Shown here piece by piece: positions 30,540 to 30,599 of a stretch of DNA of 30,599 nt. Positions within the stretch are counted from its first letter, which is position 1. The number at the start of each line of letters is the position of its first letter. The notes under the pieces were generated by a model. It was not told where the DNA came from. It was given only the letters and a program-made list of their open reading frames with translations, and did no database searches. A program made the position numbers and the translations under genes. The stretch is from the NCBI GenBank assembly GCA_002497765.1, contig DAET01000068.1, positions 1-30,599 on the forward strand, given 5' to 3'. Origin of the DNA: Euryarchaeota archaeon UBA486 (lineage in GTDB: Archaea > Thermoplasmatota > Poseidoniia > Poseidoniales > Poseidoniaceae).

Positions 30540-30599
30540 GGCAGTGATGAACGGTTGACCCTACTTCAAGCATCGGACGGTGGGTTGGATGGTCTGTCT

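Noticed and set aside
1..30599. tRNA or rRNA genes, CRISPR arrays, insertion sequences, attachment sites
   Set aside because: I looked in the gaps between genes on both strands and saw no cloverleaf, spaced repeats, transposase or terminal repeats. Gaps are mostly under 80 bp.

Overview
The window looks like archaeal, most likely euryarchaeal, chromosome, and resembles the planktonic Marine Group II lineage (Poseidoniia). The evidence is a ribosomal protein L15e (archaea and eukaryotes only), a SPOUT methyltransferase and tRNase Z of archaeal type, a PRC-barrel protein, a split nuoJ, Shine-Dalgarno (SD) sites matching the archaeal 16S 3' end (GAGGTGATC), TATA-like boxes placed for leaderless mRNAs, and several very large signal-peptide/one-TM surface proteins. 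The lineage is an inference from gene content; no search was run. The DNA looks GC-rich throughout (not computed) and is densely coding. The largest gap between genes is 159 bp (9381-9539), so no gene-free stretch exceeds 300 bases.

Region 1 (1-9380, all minus strand) is a respiratory complex I operon in the order nuoA-B-C-D-H-I-J1-J2-K-L-M, with nuoM cut by the window edge. No nuoE, nuoF or nuoG (NADH-oxidising module) is present between A and M, so the electron donor may be a ferredoxin or another carrier. Genes are joined by ATGA overlaps or by a repeated octamer, TGAGGTGA, in which the stop codon of one gene forms the start of the next gene's SD. Three subunits carry large extra segments predicted to face the cytoplasm: NuoH has about 60 extra residues in its first loop; NuoI has about 80 between its two 4Fe-4S motifs plus a C-terminal helix-hairpin-helix domain; and NuoL has about 117 residues holding two canonical EF-hands flanked by His-rich runs. 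The EF-hand NuoL is the most striking feature of the window.

Region 2 (9540-25038, all minus strand) encodes five envelope proteins: a PKD-like protein, a 1562-residue exported protein of unknown function, a 195-residue single-pass protein, a 1538-residue subtilisin-family protease and a 961-residue protein of NEW3/CARDB-like repeats. The PKD-like protein and the protease share an unusual plan: ectodomain, one membrane helix, a Pro/Ala-rich cytoplasmic linker and a C-terminal Cys-rich zinc-finger-like module.

Region 3 (25064-30539) holds information-processing and housekeeping genes. On the minus strand are tRNase Z, a PRC-barrel protein, ribosomal protein L15e and a rhodanese. On the plus strand are a TrmH/SpoU-type 2'-O-methyltransferase and a DUF6159-like membrane protein. 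At the end, on the minus strand, is a NERD nuclease-like protein with an S1-like C-terminal domain. The PRC-barrel gene, tRNase Z and the PKD-like surface protein appear to be co-transcribed.
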